Source of the DNA: Zoroaster sp. YZ-2022
Taxonomy: Eukaryota; Echinodermata; Asteroidea; Forcipulatida; Zoroasteridae
Assembly: GCA_029582265.1 (NCBI GenBank)
Contig: CM055823.1
Span: 13,962,060-14,026,059 of the forward strand
Direction: 5' to 3'
DNA length: 64,000 bases
Made by a program: the position numbers and the translations under genes. How positions within the stretch are numbered: the first letter of the stretch is position 1; every line of letters starts with the position of its first letter. Positions 63,432-64,000 of this stretch are shown in pieces. Below the pieces are notes generated by a model. It saw nothing but the letters and a program-made list of their open reading frames with translations, did not search any database and was not told where the DNA came from.

Positions 63432-64000
63432 GATCAGAGCGCATGCGTATAGCAAGTTGACTTTAATGTTCATGTCACAAAACACGTGTTGAATAATGTC
63501 ATTGGTCAAAGGCGATGTGGGCGGAACTAACCCGTTGTGAGAAAACGATTCATGTGCTTGCGCCTTGCCGCGCCCTGCCTTCTAAATAAGGATATCCCGT
63601 ACGCCATGTTGGCTTTGGATCAGAGCGCATGCGTATAGCAAGTTGACTTTAATGTTCATGTCACAAAACACATGTTGAATAATGTCATTGGTCAAAGGCG
63701 ATGTGGGCGGAACTAACCCGTTGTGAGAAAACATTCATGTGCTTGCGCCTTGCCGCGCCCCTGCCTTCTAAATAAGGATATCCCGTACGCCATGTTGGCT
63801 TTGGATCAGAGCGCATGCGTATAGCAAGTTGACTTTAATGTTCATGTCACAAAACACATGTTGAATAATGTCATTGGTCAAAGGCGATGTGGGCGGAACT
63901 AACCCGTTGTGAGAAAACATTCATGTGCTTGCGCCTTGCCGCGCCCCTGCCTTCTAAATAAGGATATCCCGTACGCCATGTTGGCTTTGGATAAGGACAT
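63432..64000 (+). repeat. 186-bp tandem repeat with promoter-like motifs, continues past the window
   Basis: Unit starts (GATCAGAGCGCATGCGTATA) are at 63432, 63618 and 63804, and a fourth begins at 63990. The units differ at only a few bases. Each holds ATTGGTCAAAGG (inverted CCAAT), GTGGGCGGAAC (GC box), TCTAAATAAGG (weak TATA-like) and CGCCATGTTGGC (YY1-like, with an ATG), in that order over about 130 bases. The ATG opens only ten codons, so no protein is encoded. Confidence 0.85.

Overview
The window is AT-rich, repeat-dense DNA from an animal, almost certainly a marine invertebrate deuterostome. An echinoderm is my best guess; a hemichordate or similar is possible. The case rests on frequent TAGGCCTA and TACATGTA palindromes, a Mag/SURL-like Ty3 retrotransposon primed by tRNA-Leu, CR1/L2-type and Tx1-type LINEs, a Penelope-like element and hAT and piggyBac-like miniature transposons. 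Intron-bearing genes rule out a prokaryote. No RNA gene, operon or CRISPR array is supported.

Host genes are few. The clearest is the start of a MADD/Rab3-GEP orthologue on the + strand, with exons at 48898-49526 (start codon, uDENN) and 50936-51227 (cDENN). Its next exon does not appear before the window ends, so the following intron is at least 12.7 kb and is packed with repeats. A THAP-domain exon (39650-39979, - strand) is the other convincing conserved protein segment. Several weaker pieces (21592-24232, 27868-29220, 47310-47870, 62863-63045) look like decayed transposon-borne or unknown genes.

Layout. 1-4363: mostly empty, with a small foldback element and a near-perfect hairpin. 4364-21510: a field of one non-autonomous Helitron-like family carrying a (TTC)n tract near its left end, partly in head-to-tail tandem. 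A 6.3-kb Tx1-type LINE (7806-14076) sits exactly inside one TTC tract. The same field holds a 47-bp minisatellite, a Penelope-like terminal segment, a TA-flanked MITE and a 1.3-kb foldback element with tRNA-like arms and a 27-copy E-box minisatellite. 21511-31230: gene remnants, a hAT MITE with an 8-bp target duplication and a 3.1-kb DNA transposon candidate. 31230-37200: a CR1/L2-type LINE split by a 2.1-kb hAT element with a perfect CCCAGCAC duplication, plus two MITEs upstream. 37255-48400: Penelope GIY-YIG fragments, the THAP exon, TTAA-flanked MITEs and a cluster of the motif GGTAACGGAATTACGT. 48898-64000: MADD and its introns, holding an 84-bp perfect palindrome, a higher-order tandem array, a complete Ty3/gypsy element with apparently identical LTRs, and a 186-bp promoter-like tandem repeat that runs off the window end.

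The main theme is nesting: a microsatellite-targeted LINE uses the TTC tract spread by a Helitron-like family, a hAT element interrupts a LINE RT gene, and tandem expansion happens inside the arms of inverted repeats. Identifications come from reading motifs by eye; no alignment or database search was run.
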